Source of the DNA: an uncultured Alphaproteobacteria bacterium
Lineage (GTDB): Bacteria > Pseudomonadota > Alphaproteobacteria > Micropepsales > Micropepsaceae
DNA length: 36,438 nucleotides
Reading direction: 5' to 3'
Assembly (NCBI GenBank): GCA_903857685.1
Contig: CAIOFO010000082.1
Span: forward strand, 1 to 36,438
Shown here: in pieces, positions 36,281 through 36,438 of the stretch
How the letters are laid out: the number at the start of each line of letters is the position of its first letter
Position numbering within the stretch: the stretch's first letter is position 1
Made by a program: the position numbers and the translations under genes
Notes under the pieces: model-generated
The model's input: only the letters and a program-made list of their open reading frames with translations
Told to the model about the DNA's origin: nothing
Databases searched by the model: none

Positions 36281-36438
36281 GCGCGGCCCTCAAGTCGCTG
36301 GCGCGCGGGGGCCTTGGCATTTCTTGCGCATCCCTCAAGGCGCTGTCGCGCGGGATGCTCGGCATTAATTCAGCGGCCCGTGGCCGCCCTGCCGCGCCGC
36401 TGCTGCTACGCTGCCGCTCGCAGCAGCTTGGCACTGAC
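36281..36438. repeat. Tandem array of variable-stem hairpins at the window edge
   Basis: Three units each have a CGCTG-type apex and a trailing CTTGGCATT-like end. Unit 1 pairs GGCCC (36285-36289) with GGGCC (36309-36313). Unit 2 pairs GCATCCC (36328-36334) with GGGATGC (36352-36358). Unit 3 pairs GCTGCTGCTA (36399-36408) with TCGCAGCAGC (36418-36427), one mismatch. A GCGGCC-CGT-GGCCGC hairpin (36373-36387) lies between units 2 and 3. The array may continue beyond the window. Confidence 0.7.

Noticed and set aside
36213-36434. A 73-codon minus-strand frame over the hairpin array
   Set aside because: It is made of the hairpin repeats, with no start signal or homology; the palindromes explain the open frame.
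36281-36438. CRISPR array
   Set aside because: The units are hairpins with variable stems and conserved loops, without equal repeats and unique spacers, and no cas gene is present.

Overview
This window looks like chromosomal DNA of a GC-rich alphaproteobacterium. The evidence is a pdhA-pdhB-pdhC-lpdA cluster whose E1 beta subunit carries its own lipoyl domain, DUF2336 and CheY-like genes, exact TTAA-N7-TTAA sites of the CtrA type, and a dense cluster of GANTC (CcrM) sites in front of an ftsB-like gene. A Caulobacterales/Micropepsaceae-like organism is my guess; the genus cannot be read from the sequence. I saw no tRNA, rRNA, insertion sequence, phage gene or CRISPR array, and no gene-free stretch longer than about 210 bases.

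Layout. Bases 1-7600 hold a degenerate receiver protein, secG, pyrG, a small Gln-rich secreted protein, a polysaccharide export protein, kdsA, a MAPEG protein and eno. Bases 7600-13300 hold an ftsB-like divisome gene and the complete pyruvate dehydrogenase operon. Bases 13300-17600 hold a TPR/2OG-oxygenase fusion, a SCO1-type copper chaperone, a PaiB-like protein, a CtaG-type oxidase assembly factor and msrA. Bases 17800-23300 hold an FAD oxidoreductase, a HIT protein, a lytic transglycosylase, an HPt protein with its response regulator, NAD kinase and a DUF2336 protein. Bases 23400-28950 hold glpK, a class II aldolase, a TetR regulator, a metallo-beta-lactamase-fold protein and an FtrABC-type ferrous iron uptake operon. 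Bases 29000-36438 hold a TetR-like HTH/transmembrane/Sel1 protein, a YihY/BrkB protein, an AsmA-family gene broken by one in-frame TGA, a lemA-TPM-TPM operon and two very small secreted proteins.

How the genes fit together. Eno and the PDH complex cover the last steps of glycolysis into acetyl-CoA. KdsA, the Wza-like exporter and the AsmA protein concern the envelope. The SCO1 and CtaG proteins point to copper-oxidase assembly. The HPt, receiver and DUF2336 genes lie close to CtrA-type sites, which suggests cell-cycle or motility signalling.

The most unusual signal is intergenic. A family of mosaic repeats (five copies sharing the ends GGTCGCRCGGCCGGACG and CTGGCCGAYGCTCC) contains, or lies alongside, nested hairpins. 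In these hairpins a conserved TA-CGCTGYYGC-TA apex sits on stems that differ in sequence from copy to copy but stay self-complementary. A tandem array of related hairpins runs off the right edge of the window.
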